From Silvimonas iriomotensis (lineage in GTDB: Bacteria > Pseudomonadota > Gammaproteobacteria > Burkholderiales > Chitinibacteraceae): a stretch of 64,000 nucleotides of DNA. Of the stretch, positions 56,188 through 64,000 are shown one piece after another; position 1 is the first letter of the stretch, and each line of letters begins with the position of its first letter. The stretch is taken from positions 372,001 through 436,000 of the forward strand of contig NZ_BMLX01000002.1 in NCBI RefSeq assembly GCF_014645535.1, given 5' to 3'. A program made the translations under genes and the position numbers. The notes beneath the pieces are model-generated. The model saw nothing but the letters and a program-made list of their open reading frames with translations, made no database searches and was not told the DNA's origin.

Positions 56188-56958
56188 TCATTTTGCCAGT
56201 GATTGATACAGGCTGCTAAATGCCTGTGAGAGTTTGTGGCGTGGTTCCATTTGCACCAGCGGCATGGCCCGCTCGTGCGATTCGCGCACCTTCACGGAAC
56301 TGTTCAGGAAGGGCTCCAGCACCGGCAGTCCGCGGGCTTTGAGTTCTTCCACCATGCGCGCGGGCAAGGTGGCGCGGGGCTGGAACTGGTTCACCACAAT
56401 CCCTTCCACCTTGAGCGCCGGATTATGATCGGCGCGGATTTCCGCTACGCGATCAAGCAAACCGACCAGTGCATCGCGGGAAAACGCGTCGCAATCAAAC
56501 GGGATCAGGCAGCGATCTGCCGCAATCAGCGCAGAAAGCGTAAAGAAATTGAGCGCTGGCGGGGTATCCAGCCAGATTTCATCAAAGCGCGCGCCCAGTT
56601 CTTGCAAGGATTCGCGCAATTTAAAGATCTTGTAGCGCGATTCCAGCTTGGCCTGTTGTTCAGCCAGCCCGGTGCCCGCCGGTAAAACAGAGAGCCCCGG
56701 GCACTGCGTGGGGTGGACGAAGTCTTCAATGGTATTGGAATAAAGACTGAAATTGAGCGTCTGCTCAAAGAACTGGGTCAGTGTCGGTGAACTCTGGCCG
56801 GCGGCTTCACCCAGCAAATAGCGGCTGGCATTGCCCTGGTGATCCAGATCCACCACCAGGACCGAGCGGCCCGCCAGGGCGGCGGCGGCGGCGAGATTGA
56901 CGGTGATGGTCGACTTGCCCACGCCGCCTTTCTGGTTGAACACGACACGTCGGACCAT
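56188..56958 (-). CDS. ParA-family (MinD/ParA) ATPase
   Basis: This 256-residue deviant-Walker ATPase starts MVRRVVFNQKGGVGKSTITV (P-loop with signature Lys) and then has VLVVDLDHQGNAS, the switch motif IWLDTPPALNFFTL, and VVNQFQPRATL. Such proteins position DNA or large complexes, for example chemosensory arrays. No parB or parS-like gene adjoins it. It forms an apparent operon with the receiver/anti-sigma-kinase gene. The N-terminus lacks the HTH of plasmid ParA. Confidence 0.92.
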   Translation of the reverse strand: MVRRVVFNQKGGVGKSTITVNLAAAAALAGRSVLVVDLDHQGNASRYLLGEAAGQSSPTLTQFFEQTLNFSLYSNTIEDFVHPTQCPGLSVLPAGTGLAEQQAKLESRYKIFKLRESLQELGARFDEIWLDTPPALNFFTLSALIAADRCLIPFDCDAFSRDALVGLLDRVAEIRADHNPALKVEGIVVNQFQPRATLPARMVEELKARGLPVLEPFLNSSVKVRESHERAMPLVQMEPRHKLSQAFSSLYQSLAK

Positions 56959-57167
56959 GCGGAAATCCCGTTATGCGTATATGCGCCAGGTCAATATAGC
57001 ACGCGCATATGTAGCCACTTTGATCAAAAAAATTCCGTAAAAATTCACATTATGCCGTTGGAAATAGTTACGGGCGTAGGAAAAGCCCGATCCTTAAACT
57101 GCAATCCAAGTTTGCGGCATTGCCGTCAAGCCAAACAAGACGTGGATTCAGACAAAGGAGAATACAA
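56959..57167. promoter_or_regulatory. divergent promoter region, ParA / porin
   Basis: These 209 bases are AT-rich at 57010-57065. They contain the strong porin ribosome site AAAGGAGAA at 57153-57161. Boxes for the porin promoter were not certain. Confidence 0.4.
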
Positions 57168-58226
57168 ATGAAAATCAAATATGCAACGCTGGCAGTTGCT
57201 CTGGCACTGGGTACCGGTGCCGCCATGGCTGATGTGACCATCGACGGTAGCATCACGGGTGGTGTTGATTACATGAAGGCCGGCAATACCAAGTCCGGCG
57301 GTGTTTCCTACGACGCCATCATCGGCGTGTCCGGCAGCGACAAGCTTGATGCCGGCGGCAAGGTGATCTGGCGTGTTGAACAAGAAATCCAGAACCAGCC
57401 GGGCAACCGCACTCAAGGCGGCACTGCCAACTGGGGTAACCGTCAAGCCTACATCGGTCTGACTGGTGACTACGGTACTTTCCGTGCCGGTAACATGCTG
57501 AGCCCGACCTACGACGCGCTGGACCGCCTGTACGGTGACACCGGTGCCGAATGGTTTGCCCGCGACTACGGCTTTGCTCAAAGCAACTACGCCAAAAACG
57601 TTCTGCGCTATGACATGCCGAGCCTGTACGGCTTCAACGCTTCCGCTGCTTACTTCCTGGAAGACCAAAGCCGCCAGGGCAGCAAGGGCTACGACCTGAC
57701 CGCCAACTACAAGTGGCAAGGTCTGGGTATCGATGGTACCTACCAGCATCGTAACAACGTGACCAGCGAAGACGTGTCTGGCCAGCCGGTATTTGCCGAT
57801 GGCATCGACAGCAAGAACTGGTACGCCGGCGCGAACTACAAGTTCGACAACGGCTTTGGCCTGAAGGGCGGCTTCAAGCGCGCTGAAGCCAGCAACGCTG
57901 GTGACGACGTCAAGCAAGACATGTGGATCGCCCAAGGCTCCTACGAGCAAGGCAAGCACGGCGTGTATCTGAGCTACATCAACCTGCGTGACGCCAAGCT
58001 GAACGGTGCCAGCCAGAATGACAGCGGCGCTCAAGCTGTTGACGCTCGTTACAACTACAGCCTGTCCAAGCACAGCCTGGCCTACGTTGACGCCCGTTAC
58101 GTGAAGAACGGCGACAACGCTTCGTACAGCGCTGCTGACGACGTGATGTACTACGGTAACGACACCACTGCCGCTGCTGGTGAAAACAGCTACCGCGTGA
58201 TGACTGGCCTGAAGACCTGGTTCTAA
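57168..58226 (+). CDS. Gram-negative general porin
   Basis: This 352-residue outer-membrane trimeric-type porin has a signal peptide (MKIKYATLAVALALGTGAAM, cut at AMA-D). Alternating beta-strands follow, with the family features DVTIDGSITGGVDYM, QAYIGLTGDYGTFRAGNML and a C-terminal aromatic residue (RVMTGLKTWF) required for assembly. Codon use is strongly biased and uniform, as in highly expressed genes. It belongs to the betaproteobacterial OmpC-like (porin_4) group. Confidence 0.95.
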   Translation: MKIKYATLAVALALGTGAAMADVTIDGSITGGVDYMKAGNTKSGGVSYDAIIGVSGSDKLDAGGKVIWRVEQEIQNQPGNRTQGGTANWGNRQAYIGLTGDYGTFRAGNMLSPTYDALDRLYGDTGAEWFARDYGFAQSNYAKNVLRYDMPSLYGFNASAAYFLEDQSRQGSKGYDLTANYKWQGLGIDGTYQHRNNVTSEDVSGQPVFADGIDSKNWYAGANYKFDNGFGLKGGFKRAEASNAGDDVKQDMWIAQGSYEQGKHGVYLSYINLRDAKLNGASQNDSGAQAVDARYNYSLSKHSLAYVDARYVKNGDNASYSAADDVMYYGNDTTAAAGENSYRVMTGLKTWF

Positions 58227-58271
58227 TCAACCCAGGCAACAGTCTGGCCAGCCTCTCTCTGGCCGAGTGTT

Positions 58272-58301
58272 AAAAAGCCGGACCTTCGGGTCCGGCTTTT
58301 T
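58272..58301. terminator. intrinsic terminator after porin
   Basis: AAAAAGCCGGACC-TTCG-GGTCCGGCTTTTT is a 13-bp stem with a stable TTCG tetraloop. It is symmetric, so it may also serve the convergent AraC gene. Confidence 0.93.
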
Positions 58302-58328
58302 CGTGCCCGCAAACCAGTCACGCCATCA

Positions 58329-59186
58329 TCAAGGCGCGCGATATTGCTGGCGAAACAACCGTGGCGTCACGCCTTTGGCTGCCAGAAACTGCCGGTTAAA
58401 GTGCGCCAGATTACGATACCCCGCAGCCTCCGCCACCATCCCGATCGGCTTGTCACTCTGGATCAAGAGCTGGCAGGCGTGCCCTACTCTTAACTGCGTC
58501 AGATAGGCCGTCACCGTCTTGCCGGTGTGCCGCTTGAAAAAACGGTGAAACGCGCCAACGGAAAGCGCCACGCGCGCGGCCAGTTCCTCTACCGTCAAGG
58601 GCTCGGCAAAACGCTGATGCATCAGATCCAGCACTTTGCCCAGACGATCCCGGCTTGCTTGCGAGTCCAGCGTGGCCGCGGCGGCAGACAAGGGCTGCGC
58701 CCCGACATCACGCGCCAGTTCCAGCAGGATATCCAGCAATAACGGCAAGCGGCGGGCGGCATCCAGTGCGTCCATTTGCATCAGCCGCGGCCGCACGCGC
58801 GCCGTGACGGCGGCGGAAAACTGCAGTGCCCGGCCGGCTTGATCGGCCAGTCTGCGTATCGGCGCCAGCTCCGGCAGGCCGGCCACCAGACGATCTACCC
58901 AATCCCGGCTGAACCACACCACGACGGCCAGCACCGGCCGGCTTTCATCCAGCGCGCACTGGGCCGACCAGGTATGCGGCAGGTTGGGGCCCACCAGCAC
59001 CAGATCGCCATCGGCAAAATCGCCCAGATGATCGCCAATATAGCGCTGCCCCGCCGCATTGACGGTCAGCGTCAATTCAAACTCGGGGTGGTAATGCCAT
59101 TCAAACGGCAGATTGGGTAGCTCCCGCCAGAGCAAAGCCCAGGAGGCACCGTCCGGGACGGTCACATGTTCACGCTGAGGTTTCAC
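58329..59186 (-). CDS. AraC-family transcriptional regulator
   Basis: This 285-residue protein has an N-terminal cupin sensor (about 15-100; FEWHYHPEFELTLTVNAAGQ, GDLVLVGPNLPHTW) and a C-terminal AraC HTH (about 180-285; LTVEELAARVALSVGAFHRF, AGYRNLAHFNRQFLAAKGVT). The H-x-H-P-E-x-E cupin motif suggests sugar sensing. The start is GTG. It is divergent from the phytanoyl-dioxygenase-like gene with a 114-bp shared region and is the likely regulator of it. Confidence 0.9.
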   Translation of the reverse strand: MKPQREHVTVPDGASWALLWRELPNLPFEWHYHPEFELTLTVNAAGQRYIGDHLGDFADGDLVLVGPNLPHTWSAQCALDESRPVLAVVVWFSRDWVDRLVAGLPELAPIRRLADQAGRALQFSAAVTARVRPRLMQMDALDAARRLPLLLDILLELARDVGAQPLSAAAATLDSQASRDRLGKVLDLMHQRFAEPLTVEELAARVALSVGAFHRFFKRHTGKTVTAYLTQLRVGHACQLLIQSDKPIGMVAEAAGYRNLAHFNRQFLAAKGVTPRLFRQQYRAP

Positions 59187-59300
59187 AACTCACCCGCAAT
59201 GCACAATCAAACGTCACAATAGTATCAATTTGAGCTGCATCAAGCATAAACGGTCGCCAGATGGCAGCGCAGAATCTGCGCATCCACCCCGGAGACCAAC

Positions 59301-60299
59301 ATGAACGAGCGCTACCAATACGGCGACAACCGCCCCGGCAACCCCTCGGTTGCCTACCTTGATCAAGTGCAACTGCGTGACCTGAAAAAAGCACTGCCGC
59401 TGCGCGTGTTGTCCGAAGCCGACTTTGCCCACTGGCAACGTTATGGTTATGTCATCGTCAAGAATGCGGTGTCGCCCGAGGCCGTCCAGCGCACGACCGA
59501 CTTCTTGTGGGAGTTCCAGGAACTGACGCCGCAAGACCCGGCCAACTGGACCAAACCGCAGTTGCGTGATCATGAAATGAAAGAACTGAACGGCTCTGGC
59601 ATGGTCGAGGCCTATCAGAACCAGACCATGTGGGATAACCGCCAGAACCAGCGCATCTACGATGCGTTTGTTGATATCTGGGACCGGGAAGACCTGTGGG
59701 TAACGATTGATCGCGCCAACCTGAACCCGCCCAATCAGGGCACGCGCAAGTTTGGCGGCTTTATCCACTGGGATGCCGACACCACGCTGGACCCGCTCCC
59801 GGTGAACGTGCAGGGCGTCCTGGCGCTGTCTGACACCACCCCGGAAGGCGGCGGCTTTCAGTGCATTCCAGAATTATTTGAGCATTTCGCCGAATGGCGC
59901 AAAACCGCGCCGGCAGACCGCAACCCGTGGCAGCCCGATCTGGCCGACGTACCATGGCCGGTGCAGTTCATCCCCATGCAGGCGGGCGATCTGCTGATCT
60001 TCAACAGCTTGCTGGCCCATGGCATCCGCCCGAACACCTCGACCAACAAGGTGCGGCTGGCGCAGTACATCTCGTTCACGCCGGCCGACGAGGCCAATGC
60101 AGAACTGCGTGACTGGCGCGTTGGCAGCTGGTATCGCCGCGAGCCGGCCCGTGGCTACGCTTTCCCGGGCGATCCGCGCAACTGGGAACAAACCCGCTAT
60201 CCGCGCGCGGATCTGACCGCGCTGGGCGAAAAGGTACTCGGGCTGCGCCGCTGGGCAGATGCAGGCCAGGCGGTCGACCCCGCCACCTTGCCCGGCTGA
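59301..60299 (+). CDS. phytanoyl-CoA dioxygenase (PhyH) family oxygenase
   Basis: This 332-residue Fe(II)/2-oxoglutarate-dependent oxygenase has the iron ligand motif H-x-D in GGFIHWDADTTL (about residue 152), the distal His in LLAHGIRPN, and 2-oxoglutarate Arg candidates in TNKVRLAQY. Family members hydroxylate diverse small molecules; the substrate is unknown. It is divergent from an AraC regulator of the sugar-sensing type. Terminators follow at 60336. Confidence 0.88.
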   Translation: MNERYQYGDNRPGNPSVAYLDQVQLRDLKKALPLRVLSEADFAHWQRYGYVIVKNAVSPEAVQRTTDFLWEFQELTPQDPANWTKPQLRDHEMKELNGSGMVEAYQNQTMWDNRQNQRIYDAFVDIWDREDLWVTIDRANLNPPNQGTRKFGGFIHWDADTTLDPLPVNVQGVLALSDTTPEGGGFQCIPELFEHFAEWRKTAPADRNPWQPDLADVPWPVQFIPMQAGDLLIFNSLLAHGIRPNTSTNKVRLAQYISFTPADEANAELRDWRVGSWYRREPARGYAFPGDPRNWEQTRYPRADLTALGEKVLGLRRWADAGQAVDPATLPG

Positions 60300-60335
60300 T
60301 CACCGCTCTTTCGTCTCAAGGCAAACTTGCCCTTC

Positions 60336-60363
60336 AGCCCTGCGTCTTTGCGGGGCTTTTTTT
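60336..60363 (+). terminator. intrinsic terminator after the PhyH-family gene
   Basis: AGCCCTGC-GTCTTT-GCGGGGCT (one G-T pair) is followed by seven T. Confidence 0.85.
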
Positions 60364-60392
60364 CGGGCACGTTTCAGCCGGCGCGCCCAACA

Positions 60393-60420
60393 AAAAAGCC
60401 ACCGCAAAGGGTGGCTTTTT
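60393..60420 (-). terminator. intrinsic terminator after the reductase gene
   Basis: AAAAAGCCACC-GCAAAG-GGTGGCTTTTT is an 11-bp stem, 28 bases beyond the stop of the minus-strand reductase. Confidence 0.88.
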
Positions 60421-60447
60421 GAATCAAACCCGCAAGCAGCCGCTTGC

Positions 60448-61482
60448 TCAGGCCGCCGGTTTGGACGTGTCTTTGGAACTGAAGAACGCGTCAGAGAAAA
60501 ACTCGTCTTCCGGCAGGCCGCGCGCCACAAAGTTCTTGTAGGCTGCCTCAACCATCACCGGTGCGCCACACGCGTACACCTGCCAGCTGGCCATGCTGCC
60601 AAAGTCCTCCAGCACCGATTCATGCACAAAACCGGTCCGGCCAGTCCAGTTGTCTTCCGGCGCCGGTTCAGAGAGCACCGGAATGTACTTGAAGTTAGGG
60701 TGATCCTTGGCCCACTGCTGCGGCAGTTCCGGCATATACAGGTCACGCTGGCTGCGCGCGCCCCAGTACAGAATCATCTGGCGATCAATCCCCTTGTTGA
60801 AGGCGTGCTCCAGAATGCCCTTGATCGGGGCAAAACCGGTGCCGGTAGCAACGAAAATGATCGGCTTTTCGCTGTCTTCACGCAGAAAGAACGAGCCCAG
60901 CGGGCCGGTAAAGCGCATGATTTCGCGCTCTTTCATTTCGTTCCAGACATAGCTGGCGAACTCGCCACCGGGCATGCAGCGAATATGCAATTGCAGGTAT
61001 TCGTCATCGTGCGGCGCGTTGGCAATCGAGAAACTGCGCTTTTTGCCGCCGTTGGTATGCAGATCAATATACTGGCCGGCCAGGAACTGCAGGCGCTCCG
61101 TCGTCGGCAACTTGAACGAGAGCACCGCCACATCGTGCGAGACTTTCTCGATCTTCTGCACACGGCACGGCAGCGTCTTGATCTGGATATCCTTGGTGGC
61201 AGAAACCTCACGGCATTCAACCGTGATATCGCCCGTTGGCACCGCGCAGCAATACAGCGCCAGGCCACGCTCACGCTCCATATGCGTCAGCGCAGATTCG
61301 GCATAACCATCCGGGTATTCAACCTGCCCTTGCACCACCTGACCCTTGCACGCACCGCAGGCGCCATTCTTGCAGCCGTACGGCATGCTAAAGCCCGCAC
61401 CAATGGCGGCATCCAGGATGGTTTGCCCTTCTTGCAGGGCAATTTGCTGGCCAGAGGGCAGGATGGTAAGTTGCTTGGACAT
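60448..61482 (-). CDS. ferredoxin:NAD(P)H-flavin oxidoreductase (AscD-like)
   Basis: This 344-residue electron-transfer protein has an N-terminal [2Fe-2S] plant-type ferredoxin domain (about 1-90; MPYGCKNGACGACKGQ plus the fourth Cys in LYCCAVPTGD). An FAD domain follows (RSFSIANAP, R-x-Y/F-S type), then an NAD domain (FVATGTGFAPIKGIL, YACGAPVMVEAA). The same layout is often named CDP-6-deoxy-delta-3,4-glucoseen reductase, but without the other deoxysugar genes this name is uncertain. It probably supplies electrons to an oxygenase or hydroxylase. Confidence 0.88.
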   Translation of the reverse strand: MSKQLTILPSGQQIALQEGQTILDAAIGAGFSMPYGCKNGACGACKGQVVQGQVEYPDGYAESALTHMERERGLALYCCAVPTGDITVECREVSATKDIQIKTLPCRVQKIEKVSHDVAVLSFKLPTTERLQFLAGQYIDLHTNGGKKRSFSIANAPHDDEYLQLHIRCMPGGEFASYVWNEMKEREIMRFTGPLGSFFLREDSEKPIIFVATGTGFAPIKGILEHAFNKGIDRQMILYWGARSQRDLYMPELPQQWAKDHPNFKYIPVLSEPAPEDNWTGRTGFVHESVLEDFGSMASWQVYACGAPVMVEAAYKNFVARGLPEDEFFSDAFFSSKDTSKPAA

Positions 61483-61537
61483 CGTCAAATCATTCCAGAT
61501 CAATCAAGTGTTGCCAGTTAACAAGACTCGTTCGCGC

Positions 61538-62443
61538 ATGCGCGCCAAACCACGGCTGCTGATCGCGGGCTGCGGTGATGTGGTTTCCCGCGCCTTGCCA
61601 TGGTTGTTACAACGTTTCAGGGTCTACGTGCTCTGTCGCCGGGCCGATCAAGCGGCCCGATTGCGCGCCATGGGCGCCGTGCCGATCATGGCAGACCTTG
61701 ATCACCCCGCAACGCTTTCGCGCCTCTCGGGGTTACAGGCAGCGCTCATTCACAGCGTGCCGCCGTCTACCCAGGGTGAGACCGATCTGCGCACGCGCAA
61801 GTTGCTGAGTGCATTGCAAAAAAACGTGCCGCGACAGGGCAAGTCAGCGATTTTAGCACAGCCATCCCGCCCCGCCGTCTATATCAGCACCACGGGCGTG
61901 TACGGCAATGCGGACGGGCGCTGGCTGGATGAATCCAGTGGCGCACACCCGGATAGCGCCCGCGCGCGCCGCCGTGCCGATGCAGAGCTGCAACTGCGCG
62001 CCTGGGCATGCCACACTGGCCGGCCCCTGGCCATTTTGCGCGCCCCGGGCATTTATGCGGCGGGCCGTCTGCCCACCGCCCGCATCGAACGCGGCGACCC
62101 GGTCATCCGGCCTGAAGAAGACAGCTGGTCCAACCATATCCACGCTGATGACCTGGCTCACGCCATCTGCCTGGCGTTGTTCCGGGGCCGGCCGCTACGG
62201 ACTTACAACGTGGTGGATGACGCCCCCTCACGCATGGGTGACTGGTTTGATGAAGTCGCAGACGCCAGCAAACTGCCCCGCCCCGCCCGCATCACGCGTG
62301 AACAGGCGCAGGTGCAACTTTCTCCGGCGATATTGTCTTATCTGGACGAATCCCGGCGCTTGCGTAATGAACGTCTCAAGCAAGAACTGCGGGTGCGTCT
62401 GCGCTGGCCAACTACGGCCAGTTTTTTTGCTTCTCTTTTTTGA
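61538..62443 (+). CDS. NAD(P)-binding extended-SDR/epimerase-like protein (YeeZ-like)
   Basis: This 301-residue protein has an N-terminal nucleotide-binding motif (LLIAGCGDVVSRALPWLLQR) and a catalytic-type STTGVYGNADGRWLDESS, where Tyr lies in the position of extended SDRs. It also has PLAILRAPGIYAAGR and NHIHADDLAHAI. These are typical of the YeeZ/epimerase-like group. No enzyme activity can be named. There is no good ribosome site for the ATG at 61538; a GTG at 61508 is an alternative. The last codons (ASFFASLF) overlap a terminator hairpin. Confidence 0.8.
   Translation: MRAKPRLLIAGCGDVVSRALPWLLQRFRVYVLCRRADQAARLRAMGAVPIMADLDHPATLSRLSGLQAALIHSVPPSTQGETDLRTRKLLSALQKNVPRQGKSAILAQPSRPAVYISTTGVYGNADGRWLDESSGAHPDSARARRRADAELQLRAWACHTGRPLAILRAPGIYAAGRLPTARIERGDPVIRPEEDSWSNHIHADDLAHAICLALFRGRPLRTYNVVDDAPSRMGDWFDEVADASKLPRPARITREQAQVQLSPAILSYLDESRRLRNERLKQELRVRLRWPTTASFFASLF
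62404..62428 (+). terminator. terminator embedded in the 3' end of the SDR-like coding sequence
   Basis: CTGGCC-AACTAC-GGCCAG is followed by seven T at 62422-62428, 15 bases before the stop codon ends. A second T run covers the stop region. Confidence 0.65.
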
Positions 62444-62591
62444 TTCATATTTACGAAACCCCCAAGCAACCTGGAAAAAATTGCTTCAGGTCAACGAAAC
62501 CTCTCGAAGCGCGCCTTAACCTGCTCACATACAGCCAGCGCCCAACCGGCGCCAGCCATGTTCCTTCCAACATCCAGGCAAGGAGTCACAA

Positions 62592-63614
62592 ATGTCTGTG
62601 TCCGCACGTGCAGCAGTGGTTCGTGAATTCCAGAAACCACTCCAGATTACCCAGGTAGAAATCCCCTCCCCCGGCCCCGGCCAGGTCTTGATCCGTGTGA
62701 TCGCCTGCGGGGTTTGCCATACCGACTTGCATGCCGCCCATGGCGACTGGCCAGTCAAACCCACTCCGCCATTTATCCCCGGTCATGAAGGCGTGGGCGA
62801 GGTGGTCGAGGTCGGCCCGGGCGTCACCCGTATCAAGAAAGGCGATATTGTCGGTTCGCCGTGGCTGCATGAAGCATGCGGCTGCTGCAGCTATTGCGTC
62901 ACCGGTTGGGAAACCCTGTGCGAGACACAGACCAACACGGGTTACTCGGTCAACGGCGGCTTTGCCGAATACATGCTGGCGCCGGCCGATTATGTGGCTG
63001 AAATCCCCGAAGGGCTGGACCCGTACGACGTCGCGCCGATCCTGTGCGCGGGCGTCACCACCTACAAGGGCCTGAAAGAAACCGACGCCAAACCGGGCGA
63101 CTGGGTGGCGATCTCCGGCATTGGCGGTCTGGGCCACGTGGCAGTGCAATACGCCAAAGCCATGGGCTACAAGGTAGTGGCCATTGACCATGGCGCTGAA
63201 AAACTGGCGCTGGCCAAAGAACTGGGCGCCGATCTGGCTTATGACTACGCCGACAAGGACATGGTCGCCAAAGTGCAGAAAGATACCGGCGGCGTGCATG
63301 GCGCGCTGGTGACGGCGGTTTCGCCTGCGGCGTTCAAGCAAGGGATTGATCTCTTGCGCCGTGGCGGCACCATCTCTCTGGTGGGTTTGCCACCTGGCAC
63401 CTTTGAAACACCGATCTTTGACGTGGTCCTCAAGCGCATTACCGTGCGCGGGTCCATTGTCGGCACCCGTGAAGACTTGCGGGAAGCGCTGCAATTTGCG
63501 GCCGATGGCAAGATCAAGGTGCATTACAGCAAGGCAAAGCTGGACGACATCAACGCCATCTTCGACAAGATGCTGGCCGGTGAACTGCTCGGCCGCGTGG
63601 TTCTGGCAATCTAG
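62592..63614 (+). CDS. adhP: zinc-dependent alcohol dehydrogenase AdhP
   Basis: This 340-residue medium-chain alcohol dehydrogenase has catalytic zinc ligands in [10 protein letters not shown] and GHEGVG. The structural zinc Cys cluster is [16 protein letters not shown], and the NAD motif is [20 protein letters not shown]. It should oxidise primary alcohols or reduce aldehydes. RBS AAGGAG precedes the ATG. It is monocistronic, with a strong terminator at 63641. Confidence 0.95.
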   Translation: MSVSARAAVVREFQKPLQITQVEIPSPGPGQVLIRVIACGVCHTDLHAAHGDWPVKPTPPFIPGHEGVGEVVEVGPGVTRIKKGDIVGSPWLHEACGCCSYCVTGWETLCETQTNTGYSVNGGFAEYMLAPADYVAEIPEGLDPYDVAPILCAGVTTYKGLKETDAKPGDWVAISGIGGLGHVAVQYAKAMGYKVVAIDHGAEKLALAKELGADLAYDYADKDMVAKVQKDTGGVHGALVTAVSPAAFKQGIDLLRRGGTISLVGLPPGTFETPIFDVVLKRITVRGSIVGTREDLREALQFAADGKIKVHYSKAKLDDINAIFDKMLAGELLGRVVLAI

Positions 63615-63640
63615 CCATCACGCCGGACTGGGTATCCAGC

Positions 63641-63676
63641 CAATAAAAAAGCCCCGGCAACGGGGCTTTTTTATTG
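63641..63676. terminator. strong bidirectional terminator
   Basis: CAATAAAAAAGCCCCG-GCAA-CGGGGCTTTTTTATTG is a 16-bp stem with a GCAA tetraloop. It serves convergent adhP and the PilZ gene. Confidence 0.94.
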
Positions 63677-63690
63677 GGGCGCGGCCAGGC

Positions 63691-64000
63691 TTAACGGCCA
63701 ACCAGCGCCTTGCGTTCGCGTTCCAGCTGCGCCAGCAGCTTTTGCAGCGTGGCTTCGGCCTGACGGTTCAGGTTCAGAAAGCGGCAACCAATGTGGTGGA
63801 CTTCCTGCCCGGTGCGGTTGGTCATGACACGACGCGAGCGTACTTCCAGCGCGACCGGCATGGCCCCCCACTGACCCAGCTCCAGTTCGGCCTTGGCCAG
63901 TTGTTCGCCCGCCTGCAATTGCGCAGCCTGCGGCGGCGTGGCCCACAGGCCCACACCACCCAGCGAAATATCATGGATTTCCAGCATGGCGCGCTGGCGA
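63691..64000 (-). CDS. PilZ-domain protein, probably YcgR flagellar brake (5' end outside window)
   Basis: The visible C-terminal 102 residues carry the second PilZ c-di-GMP motif (D-x-S-x-x-G in IHDISLGGVGLW) preceded by arginines. They end with HHIGCRFLNLNRQAEATLQK, which resembles YcgR. YcgR binds c-di-GMP and slows the flagellar motor at FliG/MotA. The start codon and the N-terminal YcgR-N domain lie beyond the right edge. The link to c-di-GMP fits the several turnover enzymes in this window. Confidence 0.8.
   Translation of the reverse strand, partial: RQRAMLEIHDISLGGVGLWATPPQAAQLQAGEQLAKAELELGQWGAMPVALEVRSRRVMTNRTGQEVHHIGCRFLNLNRQAEATLQKLLAQLERERKALVGR

Noticed and set aside
60448-61482. 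Deoxysugar biosynthesis assignment (CDP-glucoseen reductase) for the reductase
   Set aside because: The domain layout fits, but no CDP-sugar dehydratase or transferase genes are nearby, so only the general reductase call is kept.
60259-61521. Plus-strand open frame of 420 codons opposite the ferredoxin-type reductase
   Set aside because: It overlaps the PhyH stop, two terminators and the whole reductase gene. No motifs.

Overview
The window looks like a chromosomal segment of a motile, chitin- or glucan-degrading betaproteobacterium, most likely of the Neisseriales (Chromobacteriaceae/Chitinibacteraceae type). This is inferred from the high-GC codon use, the secreted enzymes with chitin- and glucan-binding modules on long proline/threonine linkers, the FleS/FleR-style flagellar regulation with CheZ and CheV, the short neisserial-type inverted repeats (ATTCC...GGAAT) and a trimeric-type porin. 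No rRNA, tRNA, CRISPR array, insertion sequence or prophage was seen.

Layout. 1-7.5 kb: an MFS exporter (cut by the left edge), a secreted enzyme with two chitin-binding modules, an alpha/beta hydrolase, a repeat-rich gene-free stretch (3.95-4.53 kb), and a Gfo/Idh/MocA oxidoreductase-ThuA operon divergent from an AraC regulator. 7.5-14.2 kb: a histidine kinase with no partner, two LPS-type glycosyltransferases, and an 850-residue secreted beta-helix enzyme with two glucan-binding modules. 14.2-27.3 kb: signalling and housekeeping genes, including three cyclic-di-GMP enzymes (EAL, GGDEF, HD-GYP), a chemoreceptor, an exported DUF2252 protein, and a TetR/short-chain dehydrogenase pair that share a palindromic operator.

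27.3-46 kb is the core of the window. On the minus strand, running right to left, are fleS, an anti-anti-sigma STAS protein, a receiver-PP2C-kinase regulator, a CheB without receiver, fleR, then fliE-fliF-fliG-fliH-fliI-fliJ. On the plus strand, divergent from fleS and behind a strong sigma-28 promoter, are cheV-cheV-cheY-cheZ-cheA and an EAL-HDOD protein. The partner-switch module and the CheB catalytic domain lie between the two halves of the fleSR two-component system, and this is the most distinctive arrangement here. A second receiver/anti-sigma-kinase protein, paired with a ParA-like ATPase, lies at 55.2-57.0 kb.

46-64 kb is mainly housekeeping: lipoprotein, MsrB, alpha/beta hydrolase, YqhA, TraB/GumN protein, DsbC, a UbiH-type monooxygenase, ComEC, a MOSC protein, a porin, an AraC/phytanoyl-dioxygenase pair, a ferredoxin-type reductase, an extended SDR, a zinc alcohol dehydrogenase, and a PilZ/YcgR-like flagellar brake cut by the right edge. 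Most transcription units end in clear intrinsic terminators. Family names come from recognition of motifs and overall sequence character, because no database search was possible.
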